A stretch of DNA of 64,000 bases from Methanolobus tindarius DSM 2278 (GTDB lineage: Archaea > Halobacteriota > Methanosarcinia > Methanosarcinales > Methanosarcinaceae). Positions 8,661 through 17,225 of the stretch are shown piece after piece. The stretch is taken from contig NZ_AZAJ01000001.1 of the NCBI RefSeq assembly GCF_000504205.1, positions 310,001 to 374,000 on the forward strand, given 5' to 3'. The position numbers and the translations under genes are program-made. Within the stretch, counting starts at the first letter, position 1; each line of letters begins with the position of its first letter. Below the pieces are notes generated by a model that did no database searches, was not told the origin of the DNA, and worked only from the letters and a program-made list of their open reading frames with translations.

Positions 8661-9878
8661 TTGAAAAAAACACATCAAAAAAACATTACAAAACTATTAG
8701 TTTTTACATTCATAATTTCATCTTTCTATGTGGGAGCTGCAGGAGCTACCCCTTCTCTTATCTTTGATCCTTCAGTGCCTGTATCCATTGAAGCAGGGGA
8801 AACGGTTGAGGTCTCATTGAGTGTTGATGAACTTCCGGACGGACTTTCAGGGTATGAATTACGTGTAGATATCGATAAGTCGGATGTTGCCGAAATCGTG
8901 GATGTCACATATCCTTCCTGGTCTTCTATTGAAGAAAGTTCATCATTGCCCGGAACTTCCATCTATATTAAGGCTGTTGATGCCAGCAGCCAGATAGATC
9001 CAGGTGCATTGGACACAGAGATTGCAATCCTTACTTTAAATGGACTTGATGGAGGAACTACAGGTATTACCGTAACGGTATCCAGATTTGATGACGACGA
9101 CGGCGATATCAGTGACCTGGAAAATGCAGAGTATGCAGAAGATGACAGTTCACAATCATCATCTTCTTCCGGTAGCGGAGGAACTAGTATCAGTAGTACT
9201 ACAACCACCGGGGAAAAGTATGAGAACATCCTTTTGAAGGAGATTCAGTCCTTTTTTGTCAGTGCCGGATCATACATCAACTACGAGTTCAATAATGAAG
9301 ATAATGCTATCTCTTACGTCCGCTTCGATTCCCTGAAAGACTCAGGAACGACACAGGCTACCATCGAAATACTGAAAAGCCGATCCTCGTTCGCAGATAG
9401 TGATGCTCCGGACAAGATCTACCAGCAGATGAATATATGGATAGGTAAGACTGGATTTGCAACTAAAGAGAATATTGATAATCCCATAGTCGGTTTCAGT
9501 GTGAACAAAACATGGCTTGCTGAAAACAATCTTGATAAAAATGACATAAATCTTTACAGGTATGTTGATGGTGCCTGGATAAAACTCCTGACCACTGTCA
9601 CAGACGAAGATGATACATATGTCTATTTCGAAAGCCAGACTTCCGGATTCTCTCCTTTTGCCATTATCGGAGAAAACGTGGACACCGAGGAGGATAGCCT
9701 GAAATCTGTAGATGATACAGATGAATACCAGGCATCTGGCGAAGAAGTTGCCGGAACAGGTACGACTGCTGAACAGGAACCAGGTAGCATTCCGGGCTTT
9801 GAAACTGTAACAACCATTATGGCAATCGCTGCCGTTTCAGGAATATGTTCATCCGGATTAAAGAATAAACGGAAATGA
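8661..9878 (+). CDS. Cohesin-like protein with PGF-pre-PGF domain and PGF-type C-terminal sorting tail
   Basis: The likely start is TTG at 8661, because GAGGTGA ends 5 nt upstream; an in-frame GTG at 8652 falls inside that site. The 405-residue protein has a signal peptide ending near VGAAGA, then a cohesin-like domain (about 30-155) matching the one in the preceding gene (ELPDGLSGYEL, DVTYPSWSSI, SSLPGTSIYIKAVD). An acidic Ser-rich linker follows, then a PGF-pre-PGF domain (about 195-340; ILKSRSSF, FSPFAIIGE). It ends in an IPGFETVTTIMAI segment and a basic KNKRK tail, a PGF-CTERM-type signal recognised by archaeosortase in this group. It is therefore probably a lipid-anchored surface scaffold able to hold dockerin-bearing partners. 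Its place between receptor-like and CobN-like genes supports a role in assembling that complex. Confidence 0.85.
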   Translation: MKKTHQKNITKLLVFTFIISSFYVGAAGATPSLIFDPSVPVSIEAGETVEVSLSVDELPDGLSGYELRVDIDKSDVAEIVDVTYPSWSSIEESSSLPGTSIYIKAVDASSQIDPGALDTEIAILTLNGLDGGTTGITVTVSRFDDDDGDISDLENAEYAEDDSSQSSSSSGSGGTSISSTTTTGEKYENILLKEIQSFFVSAGSYINYEFNNEDNAISYVRFDSLKDSGTTQATIEILKSRSSFADSDAPDKIYQQMNIWIGKTGFATKENIDNPIVGFSVNKTWLAENNLDKNDINLYRYVDGAWIKLLTTVTDEDDTYVYFESQTSGFSPFAIIGENVDTEEDSLKSVDDTDEYQASGEEVAGTGTTAEQEPGSIPGFETVTTIMAIAAVSGICSSGLKNKRK

Positions 9879-9897
9879 TAGCATAAAACAGAACAAT

Positions 9898-9956
9898 TAA
9901 AAAAAGGTTGCTTTTTCAGTATCAGACTTTTCTATATGATGTAGCAATCTTTTTTT
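9898..9956 (+). terminator. Terminator after the cohesin-like gene
   Basis: An A-run followed by GGTTGCT pairs with AGCAATC followed by a T-run (about 14 bp with one G-T pair) around a 31-nt loop. The distal T7 tract completes an intrinsic terminator. Confidence 0.65.
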
Positions 9957-9967
9957 GGTTAATAAAT

Positions 9968-10003
9968 GAGAAGTTCCCCTTCTGAATAGAAGGATAACTT
10001 CTC
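9968..10003 (+). terminator. Second tandem hairpin
   Basis: GAGAAGTT (9968-9975) pairs with AACTTCTC (9996-10003), and an inner CTTCT/AGAAG pair extends the stem. TTTATTTTTT follows within 15 nt. It probably reinforces the preceding terminator and insulates the CobN-like gene. Confidence 0.5.
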
Positions 10004-10083
10004 CAGGATTTATTTTTTAACTTAAAAGCAGATGCTATGGATTTTTCCGGAATATAAGTAAGTGTTTGGGAGTTCTGGCTATT

Positions 10084-10130
10084 CCTAACTCTGTTAGGAG
10101 GAGATATTCATACACCTAATAAACATTAGA
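10084..10130 (+). promoter_or_regulatory. Candidate operator/promoter region of the CobN-like gene
   Basis: CCTAAC-TCT-GTTAGG at 10084-10098 is a perfect inverted repeat. Seventeen nucleotides later, CCTAAT-AAAC-ATTAGA (10115-10130) is a second one with one mismatch. The latter includes the TACACCTAA core shared with two upstream genes. The start codon is about 60 nt further on. The half-sites are those of DtxR/IdeR operators, but the 10084 repeat has them in inverted orientation, so the match is only suggestive. Confidence 0.55.
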
Positions 10131-10190
10131 GTCACCAAAGAATTTTCGCCCTACGAATAATTTCGGAAATATTTGAAAATGGTGGATATT

Positions 10191-13100
10191 ATGTATAGTA
10201 AACACAAGTTATGGATACTTTTTAGTTTTTTTATATTGGTACTGACCGTATGTCCTGCACTGTCAGCGGCAACATTCGATTTTTCAGATGTGCCTGGTGC
10301 AAACAACACAAATTACACCCTGATAGCAAAGACATACACAGATGATACGGAAACAATAGTATATGATACTCTTGAGGATTTAATAAATGCTCCTGACGGG
10401 GACTTTACCTTTTCAGACGTACCAGATGGTGAATATGAAATTTTTTTCTCATACTGGATTCCTGCTATGAATGGCTGGGGAGTAGGCAATACAACTGTTA
10501 CCATTGAAAATGGGGAGGCTGTGGAAAATCTGTTGTTTAATGGAACTCTTCTATATGGAGACAACGATTCTTACCTATGGCCTCAGGCAGAGGCATTGCA
10601 TGATACCATAGTCAGCGGAACTGTGACTTCTGTTTCCGGAAATGGTTCCATATCAGGGACAGCAGGATTCTTTGATTCCAGCGATGCACCCTCCCACTAC
10701 ATGAAAATTGCCAGAGGTGCAGCAATCGGATTATACTCAAAAGAGTATGTGGAAGCAGATGAAGAATACCTTAACATAACACAGCCAGTAAACATATCCT
10801 GCATAGTGATGGACGATGACAGTGCGTATATGCTCCGGGAGGCGGTTTCACAGCTAGACCTGGAGGATCAGGGGGTAAATATTTCGGTTTATGCCTTTAG
10901 CCGGTCATCTACTTCCAACATATCTTATACAGCACCTGAAAACGTTGATCTGGGAGATAGTGATGTGATTGTTCTGTTTTCCATGACAGCTATGTCTTTT
11001 ATGGCTGCTTCTGTCGAAGATGATGTAATAGCCATCGTGAACGGGACTAAAAGTGAGAACGCCACTATTATTGATCTCGGAGGCTTCGGTCTGGGAACTG
11101 TAGAACTGGATAAATATCCTAAACTGGAAGAATACTGGAATAACTTCTATTCAATCAATACGGAAAGGCTGCTGGCCTATATACTGATCAATTTCTGTGA
11201 GGGGATCGATGGGAATGTATGGGATCCTATAACGGTTCCTACAAATGGTGTCTACCATCCGGATATGGGCAGGCCTTCTTTTGAAACACTTGAGGAATAT
11301 ATGGAGTGGTATTCTACGGATGACGGCACCCATCATGTGTACAATCCCGACAATATCACTATAGGCATACCTTTCCTGATCAACACAAATGGGGACATAG
11401 GAGACAGGGCTATCGATGATCTCATCAGCAGACTTGAAGCAAAGGGCATCAATGTAATTCCCGTACACATGCACTGGTTACTCTACAGCAGTACTCCGGA
11501 GTATTTCAAATATGAAGAAGAATGGCTTGTAGATGCTTTTATAGACATGGGAATGGGTGCCATGGTCACCGGCGTAATATATGACACGGATTACCTGCAG
11601 GATGTCAATGTTCCTGTTATCAATGCCATCGAGTATGAAGGAACCATAGAGGAATGGGAAAACAGTACCACAGGAAGGAGTTATTATTACCAGTACCAGA
11701 TACCCATCATGGAAATTGGAGGGGAAATCGAATCCATAGTAGTCAGCGGCAAGAAATATGACGAAGACCACGACGCATACGTGGATGAGCCCATCCCTGC
11801 ACAGATGGAATGGATGATTAACCGCACCCTGAACTGGATAAATCTCAAAACTACTGAGAACGAAGATCGCAAAGTTGCCCTGATCTATTACCATAACTCT
11901 CCGGGAAGGGATACAGCAATGACAGCCACCAACCTTGACGTGGCTCCCAGTATAGTCTCATTGCTGGAAGGAATGGAAGACCGGGGCTACACCCTTGGTA
12001 ACAGTACACCCAACGCAACGGAGCTTCGCCAGCTGGTGGAGGATCAGGGACGCAATATTGGTGCCTGGGCTCCCGATGAACTGGAAACGATAGTAAGCAC
12101 CAATGAAACGGAACTCATGCCAGTGGAAGAATATATGGAAATGTTTTCCCAGCTACCGGAGAGTTGCCAAAATGAAGTAACAGAAATATGGGGAGAAGCT
12201 CCCGGTGATCTTATGGTATATGAGAATGAAAGTGGAAAATATTTCGTATTCCCAAAGATCACTCTGGGTAATGTAATACTGGCTCCCCAGCCAACACGCG
12301 GAGGTACTAATAACACTTCCATCCTCTACCATGACCAGACCACACCTCCTGACCACCATTACATTGCTTTCTACCTGTGGTTACAGAAACAATACGAAGC
12401 TGATGTAGTTATCCATTTCGGACAGCACGGAACCCAGGAGTGGCTTAAGGGCAAAGGAGTGGGGCTTTCGGCTACTGAGGACTGGCCTGCCATAGTAATC
12501 GGAGATATGCCGGTGGTCTATATCTATAACGTCGGAGGAATTTCAGAAGGGTCTGTAGCGAAAAGAAGAGGCAACTGCGTAATAGTGGATCACGCTACAC
12601 CGGCAATAGTTGACGCCGGACTATATGGAGAACTTCTGGAACTGCACGACAAGATACACCTCTACACGGAGGCTGATCAAAACAATGATTCAATCAAATA
12701 TGATTACAGAAATTCGACAATAGAACTGTATGAATCCCTGGGATTTGAAAACGTTCTGAGTGTGTCTGCAGAAGAATTGGTCGATATGACGGAAGAGGAG
12801 TATGAGGAGTTTGTGATTTATGGAGAAGTTCACAGCTACCTGCATGAACTGGCCTCGGAAAATATGCCTTATGGACTGCACATCCTTGGTGAGACTCTGG
12901 AAGGGGAAGAGCTGGTAGCCATGGTCAAATCCCTGCTGGGAAGCAGTTTTAAGGAGAATGTTGCTGCGGTGTACGAAGGTGATGAAGAGGAACTGGAATC
13001 CGCCAACGAGAATAATACACTGTATAAAATGCTTGAAGACTTGCTGATTAACGGTACCGAACCGGAAGATATACTGGAAATATACCTGAATGAAACACCA

Positions 13101-15611
13101 TCGATGTATAAAGAAATAGCAGGGGTTACTCACACATACAATAACGGGACCTTCGGATTTACTAATCTGGATGGAGAGGACTGGGCTAATGACTGGGTCA
13201 ATTATTCAGTCTATGCATTGGAATCTTCCGGTGAGGAATACCTGACCGGAAATGAAATGTTGACTATAAGGGGACCCCAGAACGCAACCTGTGAAGTGGA
13301 ACTGGAAAGTTCTACCCTACAGGAGTTCAATAAAATAGAAGCTCTTCTTCCGGGAGATGCCAGCCTTTCCGGCCAGGTATGGTATTATTCCAAAATGAAC
13401 TCTACGAACAAAACCGGAGTGGAAATGACAGTCCTGCTCCTCCAGGATGATGCTGTGGTGGCAGTTGACAGAACCGATGGTGACGGAAACTTTTCATTCA
13501 TTAACCTGCCTGATGGAACCTATACTCTTAGGGCATATTACTATCAGTATGTTGCGGAGATGGGCGGTGCACAGTTCTATTACATAGATCAGGAAACAAC
13601 GGAACACGTTCTTGAAGAAGGGGAAAGTGAAGAAGACTACAAACTCTGGGTATATACAAGCGGAACCGAAGATGAATACAATGAATTACAGGCTCTCACA
13701 GGCAATTCATCAATCTCCGGCCAGACATACTATACTTCGGAAGGAGAACGAATAAATTCCACATCGCTTGTCATTCTGGAGAAGCAAAGTTTCCGCCTCT
13801 CAACCGATGCTCAGAAGGTATATGATGATCTTGAAGATGCTATCACCTATGCAGAAACCCTGGAGGCATGCGGAGGCGAGATTGAAAGTGTTCTGAATGC
13901 CCTTGAAGGACAATACATAGCCCCGGCTCTTGGGGACGACCCGATACGCAGTCCTTCAGTCCTCCCAACGGGCAAGAATTTCTATTCTTTCAATCCATAT
14001 GTAATACCAAGCGAGGAGACCTGGAATCAGGGTGTGGAACTTACGGATGCATTCCTTGAAGAGTGGAAGGAGGCGAACGACGGAGAATATCCCACAAAGA
14101 TAGGTTTTGTCCTCTGGTCAGCAGAAACCCTGCGGCATAAAGGCGTTATGGAATCCGAGATACTGTACCTGATGGGTGTCAGGCCGGTATGGGAGAATGG
14201 CATCCTTTCAGATGTGGAGATAATCCCGGACGAAGAACTGACCCATCCGCGTATTGATGTGGTGGTCACCATCACAGGTGTATACAGGGATACGTGGGAA
14301 CTGCAGATAGAAATGATGGACAGGGCCGTGGCAAAGGTTTCGGAGCTGGACGATTCTGATAGTACCTGGGACAACTATGTGAAGGAAAATTCCGATGGTT
14401 TGTATGAGTACCTGAATGGAACCGGCAACTATACACAAGAGGAAGCAAAAGACCTTTCAATGGATAGGGTTTTTGGCCCTGATCTGGGAATGTATGAAGT
14501 CGGTTCAATGGGCTCTGCAATGTCCCAGAGTGATACATGGAATGGTAACGATAGCGAACTTGCGGCACTGTACCTGAGCAGTATGGCTTATGTATACGGT
14601 GAGGATGTATGGGGTCAGCACGAACCCGAGTTATTCAAAAAGGTACTAAGTGGCACGGAGGCTATTGTGTTCAGCAGGAGTGGCAATGACGGCCGCGGAA
14701 GCAGTGGAGTAGTCTTTGACCACGTCAGCACGTTCTACGGAGGACTGGCCCTGGCAATAAAGGAAATCGACGGGGAATATCCGGAAATGTATATTGCAGA
14801 CCTGAGAGACTCGGAAAATATGGAAACAACAACCCTTGTAGAATACCTTTACACAGAGTTGTACTCCACCTACTGGAATCCAACGTATATATCAGGCCTG
14901 ATGGAAAGTGGCTACGCCGGGGCGGCAGAATTGTTAGCTATTTTGCAAGATCTCGCTGCGCTTGATTATACCACGGGAGCTGTTACCGATGATATGTGGC
15001 AGCAGATATACGACACCTATGTACTGGATTCAAATGACCTTGGACTGGAAGAATGGTTTAATGATAATAATCCATATGCTCTCCAGTCCGCGTACGCCCA
15101 GTTAATTGAAGCAATAAGGTTGGGGGAATGGGAGGCTTCAGACGATGTACTTGAGAATCTGGCAAATAAGTACCAGGAATCCGTAGAAGAGTATGGCCCC
15201 TGCTGCTGTGTCCTTTGCTGTGGAAACGCTCTTTTAGATGACTATGCCAATGGACATGCAACATCGCATCAGATACTGGATAACCCCAGCACTGATCTCA
15301 GTAGTACTTCATCAGGCGGAAGTAGCGGTACCGGCAGTGCAAAGATTGTCCCTGCGAACAACAACGAGAACCAGGAAAGCATGAGTAACCAGAGTTCCAA
15401 CGCAAACGATGGGGGCTACGGAACAGATACTTCGCGTGCTTCAACTCCTGACAACTATGTGGAAGGGAATGTAATGCAAGCCGAGACTAATGCAAACCAA
15501 AACAGCCAGAGTTCCACATCCGGAATGTCAGCCTCAGGGGTCGCAATACTCGGAACAGTGTTTGTGTTGCTGACTCTCACAGTATTCTATGTGGGATTTA
15601 AGAGAAATTGA
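10191..15611 (+). CDS. Membrane-anchored, secreted CobN/HmuS-family protein with N-terminal domain A
   Basis: Starting at the ATG at 10191 (GGTGGA upstream), the protein has 1,806 residues. It has a signal peptide (1-26), domain A (27-180), then a CobN/magnesium-chelatase-H-type body. The body shows FGQHGTQEWLKGKGVGLS near 742, VAKRRGNCVIVDHATP near 790, and late motifs SRSGNDGRGSSGVVFDH and YIADLRDSE. A carboxypeptidase-regulatory-like insert (about 1053-1195) splits the body. A CCCVLCC cluster lies at 1671-1677, followed by a Ser/Asn-rich linker and a C-terminal membrane helix (about 1780-1803). CobN proper inserts cobalt in the cytosol with CobS/CobT, which are not seen here. HmuS is an envelope-anchored member reported to remove iron from haem anaerobically. 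The next three genes on the strand match HmuT, HmuU and HmuV types. Tetrapyrrole dechelation outside the membrane is the best inference; the ligand and the direction of reaction are unproven. Confidence 0.85.
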   Translation: MYSKHKLWILFSFFILVLTVCPALSAATFDFSDVPGANNTNYTLIAKTYTDDTETIVYDTLEDLINAPDGDFTFSDVPDGEYEIFFSYWIPAMNGWGVGNTTVTIENGEAVENLLFNGTLLYGDNDSYLWPQAEALHDTIVSGTVTSVSGNGSISGTAGFFDSSDAPSHYMKIARGAAIGLYSKEYVEADEEYLNITQPVNISCIVMDDDSAYMLREAVSQLDLEDQGVNISVYAFSRSSTSNISYTAPENVDLGDSDVIVLFSMTAMSFMAASVEDDVIAIVNGTKSENATIIDLGGFGLGTVELDKYPKLEEYWNNFYSINTERLLAYILINFCEGIDGNVWDPITVPTNGVYHPDMGRPSFETLEEYMEWYSTDDGTHHVYNPDNITIGIPFLINTNGDIGDRAIDDLISRLEAKGINVIPVHMHWLLYSSTPEYFKYEEEWLVDAFIDMGMGAMVTGVIYDTDYLQDVNVPVINAIEYEGTIEEWENSTTGRSYYYQYQIPIMEIGGEIESIVVSGKKYDEDHDAYVDEPIPAQMEWMINRTLNWINLKTTENEDRKVALIYYHNSPGRDTAMTATNLDVAPSIVSLLEGMEDRGYTLGNSTPNATELRQLVEDQGRNIGAWAPDELETIVSTNETELMPVEEYMEMFSQLPESCQNEVTEIWGEAPGDLMVYENESGKYFVFPKITLGNVILAPQPTRGGTNNTSILYHDQTTPPDHHYIAFYLWLQKQYEADVVIHFGQHGTQEWLKGKGVGLSATEDWPAIVIGDMPVVYIYNVGGISEGSVAKRRGNCVIVDHATPAIVDAGLYGELLELHDKIHLYTEADQNNDSIKYDYRNSTIELYESLGFENVLSVSAEELVDMTEEEYEEFVIYGEVHSYLHELASENMPYGLHILGETLEGEELVAMVKSLLGSSFKENVAAVYEGDEEELESANENNTLYKMLEDLLINGTEPEDILEIYLNETPSMYKEIAGVTHTYNNGTFGFTNLDGEDWANDWVNYSVYALESSGEEYLTGNEMLTIRGPQNATCEVELESSTLQEFNKIEALLPGDASLSGQVWYYSKMNSTNKTGVEMTVLLLQDDAVVAVDRTDGDGNFSFINLPDGTYTLRAYYYQYVAEMGGAQFYYIDQETTEHVLEEGESEEDYKLWVYTSGTEDEYNELQALTGNSSISGQTYYTSEGERINSTSLVILEKQSFRLSTDAQKVYDDLEDAITYAETLEACGGEIESVLNALEGQYIAPALGDDPIRSPSVLPTGKNFYSFNPYVIPSEETWNQGVELTDAFLEEWKEANDGEYPTKIGFVLWSAETLRHKGVMESEILYLMGVRPVWENGILSDVEIIPDEELTHPRIDVVVTITGVYRDTWELQIEMMDRAVAKVSELDDSDSTWDNYVKENSDGLYEYLNGTGNYTQEEAKDLSMDRVFGPDLGMYEVGSMGSAMSQSDTWNGNDSELAALYLSSMAYVYGEDVWGQHEPELFKKVLSGTEAIVFSRSGNDGRGSSGVVFDHVSTFYGGLALAIKEIDGEYPEMYIADLRDSENMETTTLVEYLYTELYSTYWNPTYISGLMESGYAGAAELLAILQDLAALDYTTGAVTDDMWQQIYDTYVLDSNDLGLEEWFNDNNPYALQSAYAQLIEAIRLGEWEASDDVLENLANKYQESVEEYGPCCCVLCCGNALLDDYANGHATSHQILDNPSTDLSSTSSGGSSGTGSAKIVPANNNENQESMSNQSSNANDGGYGTDTSRASTPDNYVEGNVMQAETNANQNSQSSTSGMSASGVAILGTVFVLLTLTVFYVGFKRN

Positions 15612-15623
15612 TGAGTGTTGAAA

Positions 15624-15659
15624 TGCACCCTGAAACAAATTCGGGGTGCAATTTTTTTT
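15624..15659 (+). terminator. Strong terminator after the CobN-like gene
   Basis: An 11-bp stem, TGCACCCTGAA (15624-15634) with TTCGGGGTGCA (15640-15650), has a 5-nt loop and an immediate T8 tract. It should end most CobN-like transcripts, so the three following membrane genes probably have their own promoter. Confidence 0.8.
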
Positions 15660-15837
15660 ATTGATATGCTTTTGTTTTCTTTCTACAGATGATTTTTTTA
15701 GGATATGATCCTGAAGACTGGTTTGTTCATATTGAAAAAGTAAAGAAGTTCCGGACAAGACATATGGCGAATGTGTATAGATTTAACTAACAATTATAGT
15801 TATACCAAAACTTCTAAATAAGTATAACACGTATAAT

Positions 15838-16030
15838 GGACCGCTGTTATGCAGCATCGCACATCACAATCAACTGTTATCTGTCATGCAGTTGTTTTTC
15901 CATCCATGGAAATGATGTTTTGTTGCATACCGGCCTTCGTATGTTTGTGAGAGACTATGGAGAATGCACTCATACCTAAAGGCAGTGCACAAAATGCGAG
16001 GGCAAATCAGGCACCGTTTGTCCTCTTAAA
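15838..16030 (+). ncRNA. Candidate structured non-coding RNA
   Basis: Several nested or consecutive pairings fall in under 200 nt. ATGCAGCA (near 15849) pairs with TGTTGCAT (near 15925), enclosing CAACTG/CAGTTG and TTCCAT/ATGGAA hairpins. TGCACT/AGTGCA follows (15965-15989), then a final 9-bp GAGGGCAAA/TTTGTCCTC hairpin (15998-16025) with a T-rich run behind it. A TATA-like stretch lies just upstream. The order of hairpins plus a terminator-like end suggests an RNA gene or long leader, but I recognise no family. Confidence 0.35.
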
Positions 16031-16183
16031 ATTATTTTTGTTAGTATAATGACTATTATTTTTTTGTAGGTGTACTTTTATTTGAAAATTCATATTTTTC
16101 TGGAACAGAAAAACCATTTTCTATTTTAGTGGTATGAATAATCATTTTATTGAACAGACAGAAAGTTTGTTTTTCATATTATA

Positions 16184-16240
16184 CCTAACTTTATTAGAGT
16201 AGGATAGATGTATCCCTAACACTAATTTATTACTCTAACA
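16184..16240 (+). promoter_or_regulatory. Cluster of CCTAA/TTAG repeats, candidate operator
   Basis: CCTAAC at 16184 is followed by TTAGAG, by the hairpin-like GGATA-gatg-TATCC (16202-16215), then by CCTAACACTAA and CTCTAAC. The half-sites resemble those before the other genes of the locus. They lie about 310-360 nt before the DUF2162-like start codon, so either the leader is long or they serve another transcript. Confidence 0.35.
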
Positions 16241-16547
16241 GATATGTAGCTATCTAATAATTGTGCATAGTACGCAAATTAGTAGCCATATCTATGATTG
16301 TATAGAAGGTACAAATAGAATTCAAAAATGCCGGGCATGAAAATCAAATATGTATTTATGCCTCTTGTTTCCTGGTAACAAAAGTAACATTTACCAACCT
16401 GTCAAATCCTAATTCAAAAGCAAATCAAGAAATCTGTGGCAAGGATTTACAGGCATCTTCCGGTATTTTTGAATTTTATTAAGTATCTGGATTCTGGAAT
16501 ATCAAAAAATTACCCATCAAGTAGTATGATATAATTTAGGAGGAAAA

Positions 16548-17225
16548 ATGGATATTGCTTATTCTATTGTAGTTGGTATATTGTTATCAATCCTGGTCTT
16601 CGGCATGAAAACCGGCGCAGGATGTGGCTTTTCAAGTATAGGGTTTAAAAAGATATTATTGCTTGGAGGGACCTATTTCATAATATCCCTGATCATGGGT
16701 TCCCTTACCGGATATATAAATATCCAGGGATTGCAGGATATTGCAGGAAAAGGTATGGTCGTACACTCAATCCTTGCAATCCTGCTTATAGGTGTAGGGA
16801 TCTATACGAATAAAAAATGGAATTGCGGATGTGACGTTTCAAAGCATACCTTTGTATTACTTTCACTTCCCTGTCCCGTATGTCTTGCAGCCTTGTTCCT
16901 TTCATGTATGATTCTGGTTACGACTTTTGAAGTAAATGGAATGCTTGTAGGACTTCTTGTAGGACTTGTATTCTTCATATCAGTGGTGAGTTCCGCATAC
17001 CTTTTCAGGAAAATGGGTAAAAAACCCGACACACTTGGAAATATAATGGTATTTCTGGGACTTTTTTATATGCTAAGCATCCTGCTAATCCCGTCATTTA
17101 TCAAAATGCAGTCAATGAACATAACACCCGTATCATCTGAAAGTGTAGGAATAATACCTTTCCTTGTATTCGGTATATTCATCCTGGCAGGGTATTTGAA
17201 AGAGAAGATAAGGAGGCATTCATAA
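16548..17225 (+). CDS. DUF2162-like polytopic membrane protein (HmuT position)
   Basis: A 225-residue, very hydrophobic protein with six or seven predicted membrane helices. An AGGAGG site lies 4 nt before the ATG. Cysteine-bearing spots stand out: TGAGCGF near residue 23, WNCGCD near 88 and LPCPVCLAAL near 104, the last two close to membrane boundaries and able to form a metal or disulfide site. The pattern fits the DUF2162 family of predicted transporters. Its stop codon overlaps the start of the ExbB-like gene (TAATG), so the two are translationally coupled. In Bacteroidota a protein of this kind lies between HmuS and the ExbB-like HmuU. The role is unknown; it may carry the released metal or redox equivalents across the membrane. 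Confidence 0.75.
   Translation: MDIAYSIVVGILLSILVFGMKTGAGCGFSSIGFKKILLLGGTYFIISLIMGSLTGYINIQGLQDIAGKGMVVHSILAILLIGVGIYTNKKWNCGCDVSKHTFVLLSLPCPVCLAALFLSCMILVTTFEVNGMLVGLLVGLVFFISVVSSAYLFRKMGKKPDTLGNIMVFLGLFYMLSILLIPSFIKMQSMNITPVSSESVGIIPFLVFGIFILAGYLKEKIRRHS

Larger units (their letters stand above)
15660..16547. other. Gene-less 0.9-kb region between the CobN-like and DUF2162-like genes
   Basis: No protein-coding frame of credible length is seen. The left half contains a run of hairpins (15838-16030) that may be a structured RNA. A cluster of CCTAA/TTAG repeats lies at 16184-16240. The last 300 nt before the next gene are A+T-rich and may be an untranslated leader. Confidence 0.55.

Noticed and set aside
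10191-15611. Cytosolic cobaltochelatase CobN of cobalamin synthesis
   Set aside because: The signal peptide, N-terminal surface domain, Ser/Asn-rich linker and C-terminal membrane helix place it outside the membrane, and no cobS/cobT or bchI/bchD gene is nearby.
3854-16030. The 3.9-kb and 15.9-kb hairpin regions as copies of one RNA family
   Set aside because: Both have an ATGCAGCA...GTTGCAT pairing, but the interiors differ completely and the outer stems extend differently; similarity of 8 nt is not enough.
16328-16378. Possible 16-residue leader peptide before the DUF2162-like gene
   Set aside because: It is too short to support without conservation, and no ribosome-binding site or attenuator pairing is evident.
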